From positions 62,001-126,000 of the forward strand of contig CAJJDN010000024.1 in NCBI GenBank assembly GCA_905182985.1: a stretch of 64,000 nucleotides of DNA, written 5' to 3'. Positions 13,501-24,075 of the stretch are shown piece by piece. The notes beneath the pieces were generated by a model. That model did no database searches. It was given only the letters and a program-made list of their open reading frames with translations, and was not told the origin of the DNA. Both the position numbers and the translations under genes were made by a program. Positions within the stretch are counted from its first letter, which is position 1. Every line of letters begins with the position of its first letter. Source of the stretch: Paramecium sonneborni (Eukaryota; Ciliophora; Oligohymenophorea; Peniculida; Parameciidae).

Positions 13501-15554
13501 GCATCTTTCTACATAAATTTTAACCTTCTACACTGACTTGTTAGGATTATGAAATAAATAAATTAATAATTGTTATAATGAAAATTTAATCTTCTAAATT
13601 TATTTCTGTTATTGTAGAAATTCTGTTTATCCATTTTTCAGCTATATTAGGATTATATCTAGCTTTAGAAACTATTTATTTAAAAATTTTTTCAATTTAT
13701 TCTCTATGTTAACTTAATTGAGTAAATAAAAAGTCAATAACAGTATCCTCTTAAATAATCTAATTACAACAGTCAAAATTATCATAAATAATTGAATATA
13801 TAGTTTAGTAAACTTCTTCTATTAAATCAAAATTTTTTTTCTTTTCAAATTTTTATCTGGCAATTCTTTCTGCTGTTTTATCCATTTAGTCTAACTCTTT
13901 TTAACAGTCTTAACTCTATATTAAATTGACTAATTATTGTAATTTAATAAGTAAATCTAAAATATCATTTTTGCATAGATTAAATTGATTTTATTTTGTT
14001 TCTTCAATTATAACATTTTTATCTTGATCTAAAAAAGAATTAATATTCTTTAAAAGTTATTTAAATTAATTGATTTCATCTTATAATTATTTTTAATTAT
14101 AGACAGCAATATAATATTAATATTTTAATTCTTTATCCAAAGCCCAATCTTATAAAAATATATAAAAGTCAACGATTCCAAAATAAAATGCTTAAATTTT
14201 ATTAGCAGCCATAGCATCTTGATTAGAACTTTTAGCAACTTTAAAGAGTTATTAATCATACTATGTTTTTTAACAATTTGTAGTTATATTTACTTCATTA
14301 TTACTAGAACATTAAATAATAAAAGTTTAAGATTCATCAGTATTTTGATCTTTTTAAATTCTTAAAATCCTATAAAACTAACCAGAATTTATTTTTTATT
14401 CAGCTTTTTTTAAGTTCTTAATTTAAAATTCATTTTTATGTTTTAAACCATTATATGATAAGCCTAATTTTCCATTTTCTATAAATAAAAAAGTTCCGGT
14501 TAATACATTTCTTATTATATAACTTTTATAAATTATTTTATCAACTTTTTTATTAAAACCTATTAATTGCCAAAGAGAATTTAATTATAGATCCTTTTCT
14601 AATGTAATATTAAACATTTCATCTAAATTTTCTTATGATTTAAATTCGTATAAATCGATATAATCTTATTCTAAAATTTAATTGTTTTTATATATATTTC
14701 TTTTTTTTAGTAACTTAGTTGATGATTTTTCTCTTTTTAAACTCAAATAACCTCCAAAAAGTCTATTTTTAAAAACAATAATATCTCCGTTCATAATTTC
14801 ATTATCATTTACGACATAATTACAAATTCTAATTTTAGAAGCAATTTATGAAGCATGAACATCAGAAAAAGGACTTTTCTATGATATTCCTAATCCCCAT
14901 TAAATTAAATGAGGAACACCGCTTTTTAAAAATAGAATATCACCATATACTACTGGTTCACCATAGCTTTTGGTATTCGATTAAAACATAAATTTAGAAT
15001 AATCAGGTATAAGTGTATTCTTTTCTTCTAATCTAAGTTCTCTACAACAGTTCTCTTTTGCTAAAGTTTAACTGTTTAATGTTAAATAACATTTTGAATA
15101 TAAATGTTATAAATAAAAGTCTTATCCATATATGATATTTGTGTCACTTTCATTAGGTTCTTAAATTTCTATTTGAGTTTCTTAATCGCATTCATTTCCT
15201 GATTATATGATATTGAAACGATTACTATCAAGAATCCTAAATAAACACTTAAAAATATTCCATTCTGCTGATTTGTTTTATAAACTTTCTGGTTATTTTA
15301 TCGGTAAAAAGTCGGTTTATTTACTTGCAAAAAAATCATTTGATTATTTTTAAAGAAGAAGGCATTCAACTTTATTTGTTGCAAATCCATCACCAGAAAT
15401 TAGACCTTTATTATCTTCAGGTAAATATGATTTTAAATATATAATATCGTTGTGTCGGACATTATTTTAACTAAATATTCATGAAAATTTGATTTTACTT
15501 TTCATCCTCTTATACTATTTATTACAAATTTGTTGTAATTTCTTCTTATTCCAT
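7584..15554 (-). CDS. ITPR: Inositol 1,4,5-trisphosphate receptor-type Ca2+ release channel (about 2,550-2,600 aa)
   Basis: ATG at 15554, TGA at 7584-7586. A 28-nt intron after codon 18 restores a frame with VRHNDIIYLKSYLPED then CLLLQ, matching the N-terminal beta-trefoil of IP3 receptors. The last about 300 residues are diagnostic: membrane helices around 8100-8350 (in MIFGITAIAFFNNYVYVILL), the selectivity filter GLRNGGGIGDTLSD coded at about 8036-8075, pore helix FFDLIFFIIFNILFLQ, then IVDKFGELRDAR and a Cys-x2-Cys plus His zinc motif (KGKCFICSLER..QHIFLEHNVYHM). The 5.5 kb between encodes helical solenoid (RIH-type) sequence. Several internal introns (for example a 23-nt one just upstream of 8347) were not all mapped, so exact length is estimated. 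It releases Ca2+ from internal stores. Related Paramecium channels are called CRCs. Confidence 0.93.
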
Positions 15555-15969
15555 TCAAATTTTAATAAATTATCTAATTAATTAATTTAAATGATTATGA
15601 TAACATTTATAAATTAATCTCATCTATTTCAGATAATAATACAACTGTAATTTTACAATAAGTGTTTTATTAAAAAATTGGATAATTTTTTATCAATTTT
15701 TTTGTAAATTTATTTGATAAATAAATTAAATTTAATATAAAAAAATGGTGATTGGTGCAAAGTTATATTAATTTAATGATTCTGTAATTTTTAACTTCAT
15801 CAAAACTATAATATAATATAATATATTTATTTTTAGCTTCTGGACAATGTAAAAATTTAAAATGAGATGAGGAGAAATTATTTTGTAATACATTATTAAT
15901 TAAATTTGATAAATGTTTCTTATTTTTTGATTAAAAAGATTGATTAATTCATTAACATATTAAATGTAA
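15555..15969. other. Intergenic, upstream of the Ca2+ channel gene
   Basis: 415 bp of very AT-rich DNA between the start of the minus-strand channel gene and a small plus-strand ORF. It should include the channel promoter. I see no coding or structural signal. Confidence 0.4.
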
Positions 15970-16299
15970 ATGAATAAATTTTATTTTTTTCTGTCATAAA
16001 CAAAAAATGCATTAAATAAGCCTTAGAATTTAGAAAGGAACTTAAAGATTTAGAAAAAATTGATAAAATGGAGTATGTAAAGTTTAAAAAGATTTTGTGA
16101 ATATAAACATGAAAAAGAAAGAGAATAATTAGAAAGAGAACTCTATAAATCAGAATCAAAATTTATCATTTAAATGATAAAGGTATATGATGTATTAATA
16201 AAAAAAATGAATTTAAATAACTCTGAAATCAAAATTGATAGATATATTGAAAATTAGATTATGTTTCAAATATATTTATTTTATCAAAAAATAGATTGA
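15970..16299 (+). CDS. Possible small hypothetical protein (about 105 aa)
   Basis: An open frame from ATG 15970 to TGA 16297-16299. The second half is convincingly hydrophilic and helical (EYKHEKEREQLERELYKSES). The first half reads better in another frame (ALEFRKELKDLEKIDKME), which would join through a 19-nt GT..AG segment at about 16073-16091, but I then find no start codon in that frame. It may be a fragment of an older gene or the 3' part of a gene whose start I missed. The kinase gene begins 58 bp downstream. Confidence 0.3.
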
Positions 16300-16357
16300 T
16301 TAACATAATACCAAAATTTATAATCTTATAAAAAATATATTTTACTTTTTTAATACC

Positions 16358-18074
16358 ATGGGTTGTTGTACATTTAAATTGTATAAAGAAGAAGCAGGTA
16401 TTAAACATTTTAACTTAAGTCTTAACAATAGAAGATAGATAATTAGATTAGATAGATATAGAGATTAACAATAATAATGCTTAAAATGTTACAACAAAAA
16501 TATTGTTTCAAGATAAATAAACTACAGGAATTAAATCAAGTTCCTTATCGAAAGAATAAATTTATTAAAAGGATTAAGAATAGGATTAAGAATAAACTAA
16601 AAATAAGTAAGAAAATAATTCAGACATGGCTAGAAAAACAATTAGTGGGAAAATGAAATTAACACCAGAGATGTTGGTTAGAAAGTAATGTATTACTGAG
16701 AAATTTCTGTCCCATTATGAAATTGTAAAGAAACTGGGATAAGGAGGATTTGGTGAGGTTTATTTAGTAAAACATTTATCAACTGAAAATTTGAGAGCAG
16801 TAAAAGTAATTCTTAGAAAAACAATCAATTGCGAAGAAAAATTATTAGAAGAAACCGAAATTTTAAAAACTTTAGATCATCCAAATATAGTAAAAGTCTT
16901 GGAAATATTTGCTGATTTTAAATATTATTATATAGTAACTGAATACTGTTAAGGAGGTGAGTTATTAGATAGAATAAAAACAATGACTAATTATAATGAG
17001 AGATTGGCAGCTAAATATATGAAATAAGTATTTTCAGCAATAATATATTGTCATCATAAAAATATAGTACATAGAGATTTAAAAGTATTAATTTATAAAA
17101 TAAAATTTTAGCCAGAAAATATCTTATTTGATTCAAAAGATCCTGATGCTAATTTAAAGGTGATTGATTTTGGAGCAAGTGAAAAAATGGTTAATGAATC
17201 TTATTTAACAAAAAAAGTTGGAACCCCTTATTATGTGGCTCCAGAAGTAATATCAGAACCAGGATATGATTAAAAAGTTGATGTTTGGTCTTGTGGTGTT
17301 ATTCTTTATATTTTGATGATAGGTAGACCACCTTTTAAAGGATAAAATGATATAGAAACTTTAAAATTAGCTAAATAAGGTAAATTTAATACAAGTCATG
17401 AACGTTGGAATAGATCAAGTGATTAAGTCAAAGATTTGATCACTAAAATGATAGTTGTAGATCCAAAATTAAGAATTAATATGGAAGAAGCTTTTAACCA
17501 TATTTGGATATAAAATACTGAAAATAATGAAAATAATGAAGTTTAAGATTACAATATAATCAAAACACTTAGTTAATTTTCTGCTTAAAATAAATTAAGA
17601 GCAGCTATTATTTAGTTTATTTCAGTTCAATTAGTTAATAAAGAAGAAAGCATTAAATTATCTTAAACATTTAAATCTTTAGATATTAATGGAGATGGTA
17701 CATTAAGCAGAGAAGAACTATTAAAAGGAATTTTAACTGCAGATATTGATCATTTTTAAGCAGAAACTATGGTAAATGATTTAATGTAAGAATTAGATGT
17801 CAATGAATCTGGTAAGGTTGATTTTACTGAATTTCTATCTGCTGCTCTTGTTCTTTAATAAAAAATAACTCTTAATAATATAAAAAATGCTTTTAAAATG
17901 TTTGATATTGATGGTAATGGTGTAATAAGTAAAAATGAATTAGAAAGTATTTTTGGAGGAATAGAAATTGATAGTTAAGCTTGGGAAGATATTCTAGATA
18001 AGTTTGACTTTAATAAAGATGGAGTTATAGAAGAAGAAGAATTCATTAAACTCTTAGAAAATATTTAATTATGA
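16358..18074 (+). CDS. Calcium-dependent protein kinase, four EF-hands (555 aa)
   Basis: ATG at 16358, TGA at 18072-18074, with two introns (22 nt near 16397, 27 nt inside the catalytic loop, DLK|PEN). The start MGCC carries the signals for N-myristoylation and palmitoylation, so membrane attachment is likely. Kinase domain about residues 110-375: G-loop LGQGGFGEV, VAIK-type lysine in AVKVI, Glu in the ETEIL helix, HRDLKPEN, DFGASEKM and APEV. An autoinhibitory junction (FSAQNKLRAA) is followed by EF-hand loops DINGDGTLSREE, DVNESGKVDFTE, DIDGNGVISKNE and DFNKDGVIEEEE, all with Asp at position 1 and Glu at 12. This is the standard CDPK layout. It acts as a Ca2+ sensor phosphorylating Ser/Thr. 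Confidence 0.96.
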
Positions 18075-18121
18075 ATATTAACTTTTTTTTTTTGTTTATT
18101 TCTTATTTATTATTTATATAT

Positions 18122-19731
18122 ATGAAACCTATATTTGAAGAATGTCATGAAAAAGAACTTAAAAAATATCGATAAAAGTTTGGAACTATGTTATTTCATG
18201 ATGGACATTAAACTGAAAGAAAAGAATTTTTTAACAATTATATTGATTAAGAACCGAAGACATGCAATCAGAGTCCAAATTAAACAAGACTAGAAAAAAA
18301 TAAATTTTCACTTTCTTTAAGCAATTTGTAAACCTAAAGATCTCTAGTTTAATCTTCTGCTAGAAAAAGTTAACATGATAGTAGAAGACTTATACAAAAG
18401 TAAACTGTTTAAGTTAATTCAATTAATAACAACCTAAATTATGAATTCTCCTTTCCTAAATGGATTTCAGAAAGAAATGACTTTCAAAAATGGAAATCTC
18501 ATAGGTATTCAATCAATTAAATGGTTATTAAGTGATTTCGATATTAACTTAAAGATTGTCTCAATCTGTAGAATGGAAACCTTCAAAAGAGATTCTGCCT
18601 AAAAATAAATTGTAGCATTGTATCTATAAAAATTGAGTTTATTCAAGTTAATGCCTTTAGTACTTTTGCAAGAGTTGGCAGGTAGATTAACATATAAGGA
18701 AATTAGATCTGAATCTGATTTAATTTTATGCAAAATAGGTGAAATCGGAAATTGTATGTTCATCATTTTTTAAGGAACTGTGAAAGTAATGATAAAAGTA
18801 AATTCTTAAATTAAATTTTTAGGATATTTGTGTAAAAGAATTTCATGATAATGAACATTTAGGAAGATAAGCATTAGAAACTGATGCTCCTAGAAATGCT
18901 ACATTAATTTGTACATAAAACTCGCATATATTAATTTTGAGTAGATGGGACTATTAATAATGCTTGAATAATCTATTTAAAATAGAGAGACCAAAATGGA
19001 TTAATTTTATCAATTAAATTCATTTCTTTAGAAACTTTTAACCTTACAAAATTTAAAGATTATGTGATGATTTGAAAGGGAAATTCATGTCTGCAAAAGA
19101 TTGTCTATATAAAGTTGGAGATCCTATTGATAATTTTTATATAGTAAAAAATGGTATTCTCGTTAAAAAAGTTGTGGTTAATTTAGAAAAATCAAATAGA
19201 TGGCCAGTAAAAACTAAAGTATGGTTATAAAATACTGTTGCAACTAGATAAGAAATCACAATTAAATATGAACCTTAGTCATTATTAGGATATTATGAGA
19301 TAGTCACATAGGAAACTCTGGGATTAAAAAATAGAACTGAAGAAATTAATGCTTTAGAAGATTGCTTTTTATTATTTATTCCTAGAGCTAAATTTTAAGA
19401 TATTTTTGATGTGGATGATTAAAAACGATTTAGAGAATTATTTTTAAAATTGTATCCTACTTCATTTGATTAATTAATGGAAATGGTTAAATAATAAGAT
19501 GAAAAGAAAAAGCTAGAATTTAAAACAATTAAAGATGCTTTGATTGAAGGATTATAAAATGTAGATCAAATGTAATTATAAAAAGTAAATTAATCTTGAT
19601 TTTAATAGAAAACAAAAAAATATAAAGGAATTTTACAAAATGCAAGGAACAGATTGAAATAATATTAATAAACTAAAGGAATAATATAAACAGAGATTAG
19701 ATAAAAAGTTATGAAATCAATTTACGAATGA
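18122..19731 (+). CDS. Protein with two cyclic-nucleotide-binding domains (510 aa)
   Basis: ATG at 18122, TGA at 19729-19731, only 47 bp after the kinase gene. Introns of 28, 25 and 24 nt give 511 codons. After a Ser/Arg/Gln-rich N-terminus of about 120 residues there are two cNMP-binding folds. The first has GEIGNCMFIIFQGTVKVM and ends in DAPRNATLICTQNSHILIL. The second has VGDPIDNFYIVKNGILVKK and ends with EDCFLLFIPRAKF. In the first, the phosphate-binding cassette reads LGRQALETDAPRNATL, so the Glu of the usual FGE-L-AL is replaced by Arg, although the Arg of PRNAT is kept. The second lacks a recognisable cassette. No kinase or channel domain is attached. It could be a PKA-regulatory-like or flagellar cNBD protein. 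Confidence 0.85.
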
Positions 19732-19925
19732 TATTTTCATTATATTTTCTAGTTTATTTATCTTTTATTCTTTTAATTATTGATATTTTGTATAAGTAAT
19801 TTTAGTAAAAAAAATGAAGACCAATTTATAGATTTATAATACTAATATTGAAAAATAAAAGAATTACAGTCATGCTCTAGAGTGAATATATTATATTATA
19901 TTTTTTGTAATTTAATTTTAATAAT

Positions 19926-21838
19926 TCAATTGGCTTTTTATTCATCACGAATCAGTTGTAAACCTTCATCAATATAAGTTTGAAGTTCAGAACTATCTTC
20001 AAACATATTTAAGATGTCTCCAATTTCAAATTGAGAAGGATCAATTAGCATACCTAAAATATTATAAAAGATTACCGACGACTTTTTTAGTAATTTCTTT
20101 TTCTTTGACAATATCAAAAACTCTTTGGAATAGTAAATTACCTAAAACTTATCTTTAAGCATTAGTAGGTATTTTTAAGAAATCCTCCATTCTATTCTAA
20201 ACTGTTTGATAGTCCATAAATTCTTATAAAAAGGTTGGTTATTATTTTTCAACAGGTTTGATAAGTTCATTAGGTTTAATAATAGGAAGAAATTTATTAA
20301 TAGGTCTGTTTTATGGTGGAAATGGATATTTAAAACCTCCAGGTTGATTTCTTCGTTAATGAGGATAAGGGTTTGGCATTTGAGGAGGCATTATAAAATT
20401 AGGAATTTATGGTTATAATAATGACCTTCCTCCAGGATTTGTAAATATATTTTAACTTTACTTTTTAATATCTTTAAATTCTTTTCTCATGGCTTTAGAT
20501 AATAAGATATTTGCTACAGCATGTCCATCTTTAAATATTTTTTTTCTTTAATTAACTATCTTTTAATTTGAATCATCATATAGTTCTGAACGAGCTCTTT
20601 TTGAATCTTCCATAGTTTAATAATGAACAAAGCATTATTAAACTTAAAATTTTGGATTTTTTGTTTTTCTAACTGTTAAACGAATAATTTTTCCAAATTA
20701 TCCTAAGAATTCAATAATTTGTTCTTGAGTAACATCTTCTTTAATATTTTAAATGATTATTAATCTTTCATCTGGATTTAAATGTTTACTATAAACCATA
20801 TTATAAAAGAAGTTATCACTTATTCCTTTAAATGTATCAAATGGATCTTTAATCATTTATTCAAAAAAGGGAGTAATTTATTAAACAGTAAATGATAAAC
20901 TACCATCACTATTAGCAGGAGGTCCATGCTTTTTAATTAATTCAAATGCATTATGAGCACTTGAATTAAAACAAGGATGTTTTCTTTAATTTTCACATAT
21001 ATCTAAGTTTACTTTAGCCTATTCATAAGTATCAAATGTAATCATTGCCCATGGTTGTCTTGTTACTTAATCTATTTTAACAAAACAATCCTTCACTTAA
21101 TCACCTTATATTCTTATTAAGTAATCTTTAATTACCAAAGACCAACCATACTCAAAAGATCTTATAGCAATATCATGATTCATCATTTCTTTAGGTAATT
21201 AAGATGCAAATGCTCTTAAATAAATTGATGTTGATTCCACTTTTCTTTCAGATTATGCTTTGAATTATTCTAATTTTAAAAGTTTTCCTTTGTGAATAAT
21301 TGGATGATTTTATATTCTCTTTATTAAATTTTCAGCATCATCCTTTCTTTCAAATTGTACATACCCATAACTAAATTACTAAATTTAAAATTATACTTCA
21401 ATTGTTTTCCTGTTGAATCTCTATGAACATCAACTGACAAGACTGTTCCAAATCTTGAGAACTCTTACTCTAATTCTAAATCATCTGCATCTTCAGGTAG
21501 ATTATGTATAAAGATATTAGCTTTCTTATCCGCTCCATGAAAATTAAAATAAGGTTTAACTCTAATAATGTTTCTAATGAATATTTAGTTATTTAATTTT
21601 TTCCTAGCTTCTTCAGCTTAATCTGGGTGTATAAATGTTATAAATGCCTGCCCCTTAGATTTTTATGTTGACTTATCTTTTGTGATTTTTAAGCTCTATA
21701 TTTCTCCTATTTCTTTAAATTTACGATATAAATAATCTTCAGAAATTCCCTAATTAGTATATAATTTATTCTTACCTAGTCTAAATTCTCAATATAAATC
21801 GTTGTTTTTTATTATTAATTATTTTGTTAACTCTACAT
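19926..21838 (-). CDS. PABP: Poly(A)-binding protein with RRMs and MLLE domain (612 aa)
   Basis: ATG at 21838, TGA at 19926-19928. Introns of 26, 26 and 22 nt leave 613 codons. The N-terminal RRM begins IYIENLDQGISEDYLYRKF, with RNP-1-like KSKGQAFITF. The second begins IFIHNLPEDADDLELEQEF, with NYGYVQF. Further RRMs follow. After a Pro/Gly/Asn-rich linker (about 20300-20450) the C-terminus carries the MLLE peptide-binding domain: ITKKVGMLIDPSQFEIGDIL, matching the family KLTGMLLEID..ELLHML. It binds mRNA poly(A) tails and promotes translation and mRNA stability in the cytoplasm. The MLLE region differs at the second Leu of MLLE (MLID), but the domain is otherwise complete. Confidence 0.94.
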
Positions 21839-22100
21839 TGCAGGTATTGTTTGTTATTGTGTTTCTTTTTGGAATTATTACATATTAAGATATTTAAAAA
21901 AAAATATTTTTTAAATTTAAAGAAAATTTTCTAACTCTTAATTACATAATTATTCAAAAAAATTATCCACCAATTCTTATACACTTCCATATCTCTCTGC
22001 TATAATTTGAAAATACAAACCCTATTTATATTTTTTTTTTTAATTTCCTAAAGAAACTATCTCTCATTATTTTATAAATCTATTAAATAAAAATTTATAA
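21839..22100. other. Upstream region of the PABP gene
   Basis: 262 bp of AT-rich DNA between the PABP start and the first coding-like segment on the plus strand. No motif recognised. Confidence 0.35.
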
Positions 22101-24062
22101 ATGTCTACCTTTCAACTAAAAAGTAGGTCTATCTTCATAAAATATAATGGAGATCACAGATTTAAAAATTTTTTAAATTAAAACTACTTTATCATATATA
22201 ATGATAAGCAAGTTTAAAATAGAGGATCAGATATAAAAAATGAAATTATTTGACATCACTTTAAGTTTGAACTCAACCAATTAACATTAACTAATCCATA
22301 TCTTTGTAAACCAACATTTTAAACTTATCTAACTATAAGAGGGATAAAATTCTAATCCAGATGCCAATCAATAGAATTTCTTACATCAAGAATTTAATTG
22401 GATTTTTATCTTATAGATTAGATGAAATAGTTTAAAATAGGCAATTGAATTCAGCAACTATTAATAAGATGTTTTATATCATCTACGTCTTTAAATATCC
22501 ATAATTTGTTGAAACAAACTATGCATACTTATATTTTTATGTTTAAGAACTCTGCAGAATTGAATATTTATATCAATATAAAATTCCAAATTATAATTTT
22601 AGAATTCAAATCAGTTGAAAAATTAATAAGTTTAGTATAAGGGAATGAATATAAAAATAAAGTGTTTATTGGAATATCTTTTTGAAATTTATTAACCTTT
22701 TAAATATCAGACTTTTTGTCTATGGCAAAATTAATTACTTTAAATCTTGATTAATATGTTATTCTTAATATAAATGTATTAAAGTATCAATATTAAATTA
22801 AATCCTAATATTCCCGATAAAATTCCTTAAACTATCAATCAAAAAAAATAATAACTTCAACAATAATTCTTTCCTATTAAATTATTAACTATTTTAAGCT
22901 CCTTAGTGAGTGAAAAATGCTGCACAAAATCTATTATATCTTAGTATACATACATATACTGAGTATTATATTTTTCTCAATCGATTTTTTTAATCAACAA
23001 TTAACATTATGGTTTTAAAAAATACCAAGTAATATAAAAATAAGCCATCATCGAAGGTATTAAAATGAGACATAAAGCCATTCTCTAATTTTTATTACCT
23101 CATTATTCTTTATTAGAAAGTTTTTTCATTTTTTTGTCTTACTAAACCTTTTTCATAATATTAATTTGCTCAATTCTTAAGATTTATTTATTTTCAATGT
23201 ACAATTCAACAATCAGTTAAAAGAACAACACAAGAATTTTTGTTTAGTAGTTCCTATTTGATTGGTTGAAATTTAATTACCATAATATTTTATCATTAAA
23301 AAAATGATCAAAATGAAGAAAATAATATAAAAATTATTTGGTTTATAATCATGTCATGTACATTATTAATTCTTTTTTAATTTATTCTTTATTCTACACA
23401 GAAATTTGATAATCAGTATAAATATACTATTTCCTTAAGCATATTATCTAAAAAATTCAGGAATTATATTTTTAAATCCATTCAAGTTCCTTAAAAATCA
23501 AAAGTTTTTTAGAATCTATAAAATTTTATGACATTCTAATAGAAAAAGTTAAGAAAGATTGTAAATTTAGAATAGAAGACTTGTAATATTTTTTTATAAT
23601 CTTTTTTATTATAATTTTTATTTTAATATCTATTAGATAAAATTCTTTCTATACTATCTTCCTGAACGTATTCTTTGATAATATAATTTCAATCGAGGAG
23701 AAAATTTATGAATTCATTCTCTCAACTTCTGATTTATGATTTTTTTCTATATCCTAATGAATAAAAATTTTATTACTATTGAAGTATACAATTGATTAAT
23801 TTTCATATTGCAATCAGTTTTGCTCTATGTAAAATTAAATTTTCATTCTAGGAATGTCAATGATAGATCTTTACCGTTTGAGAAAGAAAAAAGAGAACAA
23901 GTAAAACAAAAAAAATCAAATTAGATATCGTAATCTATTAAGATTAATAAAGTTCCACATGATTTTAATTTGATCTAAAAGTATTGGATATAAATATATC
24001 TTATGTAGACAATCAGAATACTAAGAGTAAAATTAAACAACAAGAAAAAATGATGTTATCTA
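22101..24062 (+). pseudogene. Unresolved or decayed plus-strand gene(s), possibly membrane protein
   Basis: Almost 2 kb without a gene I can assemble, which is unusual in such compact DNA. Several stretches look coding under the ciliate code: 22340-22618 (ILIQMPINRISYIKNLIGF, then YAYLYFYVQELCRIEYLY), a segment to about 22977 with QQLQQQFFPIKLLTILSSL, a hydrophobic part at 22980-23260, and 23840-23985 with RSLPFEKEKREQVKQKKSNQ. Some joins use plausible introns (for example the 35-nt GT..AG at 22305-22339 and the 23-nt one near 23830-23852), but others need frame changes I could not explain. Either it is a real multi-membrane-segment gene with introns I missed or a decayed one. Confidence 0.35.
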
Positions 24063-24075
24063 AAACTTAAATAAA

